Part shown: one piece after another, positions 6,040 through 6,458 of the stretch
How the letters are laid out: every line of letters starts with the position of its first letter
Position numbering within the stretch: the stretch's first letter is position 1
NCBI GenBank assembly: GCA_913054425.1
Contig: CAJXJG010000101.1
Coordinates: forward strand, 1-6,458
Source of the DNA: an uncultured Fidelibacterota bacterium
GTDB lineage: Bacteria > Fidelibacterota > Marinisomatia > Marinisomatales > UBA8229
Direction: 5' to 3'
Length of the DNA stretch: 6,458 nt
Position numbers and translations under genes: made by a program
Notes under the pieces: generated by a model
Told to the model about the DNA's origin: nothing
Databases searched by the model: none
What the model saw: the letters and a program-made list of their open reading frames with translations, nothing else

Positions 6040-6458
6040 AAGCGGTTCGAATCCATGAACACGGGGGTATTGATGTCCTGAAGTGGGAAAATGTTTCAAT
6101 TCCAAGTATATCGGAAAATCAGGTTCTTGTTGAGATCAAAGCTGCTGCCATGAATCATCTCGATCTCTGGGTTCGAAAAGGTATCCCAGGAGTTCCACTC
6201 CCCTGTATTCTCGGTAGTGATGGTTCTGGAACAGTTAAAGCAGTGGGGAGTAAAGTGATATCTTTTAACTCAGGAGATGAGGTGCTGATTCAACCTCTGA
6301 CCTATTGTAAGGAGTGCCGGTTCTGCAAACTTGGGTTGGAAAATTATTGCGAGTCCTGGGGGATTTACGGTGAGAATCAGGATGGAACTCAATGCGAATT
6401 TATGGCAGTGGATGAAGATCATCTTCGTTCAAAACCAAAGCATCTGAGTTTTGAGGAA
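6036..6458 (+). CDS. MDR-superfamily alcohol dehydrogenase-like protein (3' truncated)
   Basis: The frame runs from an ATG overlapping the DoxX stop to the window edge. It gives 141 residues of the N-terminal GroES-like catalytic domain; the NAD(P)-binding Rossmann domain would lie beyond. Recognisable parts are the start MKAVRIHEHGG, VEIKAAAMNHLDLWVRKG (32-49), GSDGSGTVKAVG (60-71), SGDEVLIQP (79-87) and the structural zinc lobe with C91, C94, C97 and C105 (C-x2-C-x2-C-x7-C). The usual catalytic-zinc ligands are not seen: N40 stands where classical enzymes have Cys (Cys-His-Thr-Asp becomes Asn-His-Leu-Asp), and S61 stands where GHE has His. The protein may therefore be a quinone-oxidoreductase-like or zinc-independent reductase that keeps the structural zinc only. 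AGGGAG at 6028-6033 is just upstream of the ATG. The substrate is unknown. Confidence 0.88.
   Translation, partial: MKAVRIHEHGGIDVLKWENVSIPSISENQVLVEIKAAAMNHLDLWVRKGIPGVPLPCILGSDGSGTVKAVGSKVISFNSGDEVLIQPLTYCKECRFCKLGLENYCESWGIYGENQDGTQCEFMAVDEDHLRSKPKHLSFEE

Overview
The window looks like a chromosomal stretch from an AT-rich Gram-negative bacterium. The likely source is the FCB group in the broad sense (Bacteroidota, Ignavibacteria, Marinimicrobia and relatives). This is inferred from the M1 peptidase with its Bacteroidota-style signature, a C-terminal segment that looks like an outer-membrane barrel, the folK/deoxynucleoside kinase neighbourhood, and start codons that mostly lack a Shine-Dalgarno sequence. 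The phylum cannot be settled from the sequence alone. All supported genes lie on the + strand; I see no mobile element, CRISPR array, tRNA or rRNA.

Layout. Bases 1-90 are the last 29 codons of an inner-membrane protein, followed by a clear hairpin terminator (118-150). Next is a large secreted gluzincin peptidase of the M1 family (196-3192, 998 residues) whose last third looks like an outer-membrane beta-barrel. A 143-residue soluble protein of unknown function (3307-3738) follows and ends at a weaker terminator (about 3757-3800).

From 3874 to the window end is a tightly packed run of genes, almost certainly one operon: folB, folK, a deoxynucleoside kinase, an unannotated 58-residue membrane-anchored protein (5416-5592), a DoxX-family membrane protein, and the start of a zinc-dependent-type alcohol dehydrogenase that runs off the window. 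Neighbouring genes overlap by 4-8 bases or are separated by at most 36. A TTGACT/TAAATT promoter candidate lies so close to the folB ATG that the transcript would be leaderless or nearly so.

How the genes fit together. FolB and FolK make two consecutive steps of tetrahydrofolate synthesis, and the deoxynucleoside kinase feeds dNTP pools, so the first half of the operon links one-carbon cofactor supply with DNA precursor supply. The small anchored protein, DoxX protein and dehydrogenase have no evident link to that pathway beyond co-transcription. The most notable items are the peptidase-barrel fusion and the small protein with a DnaK-tail-like acidic C-terminus. I did not find evidence of a wholly new defence or mobile system.
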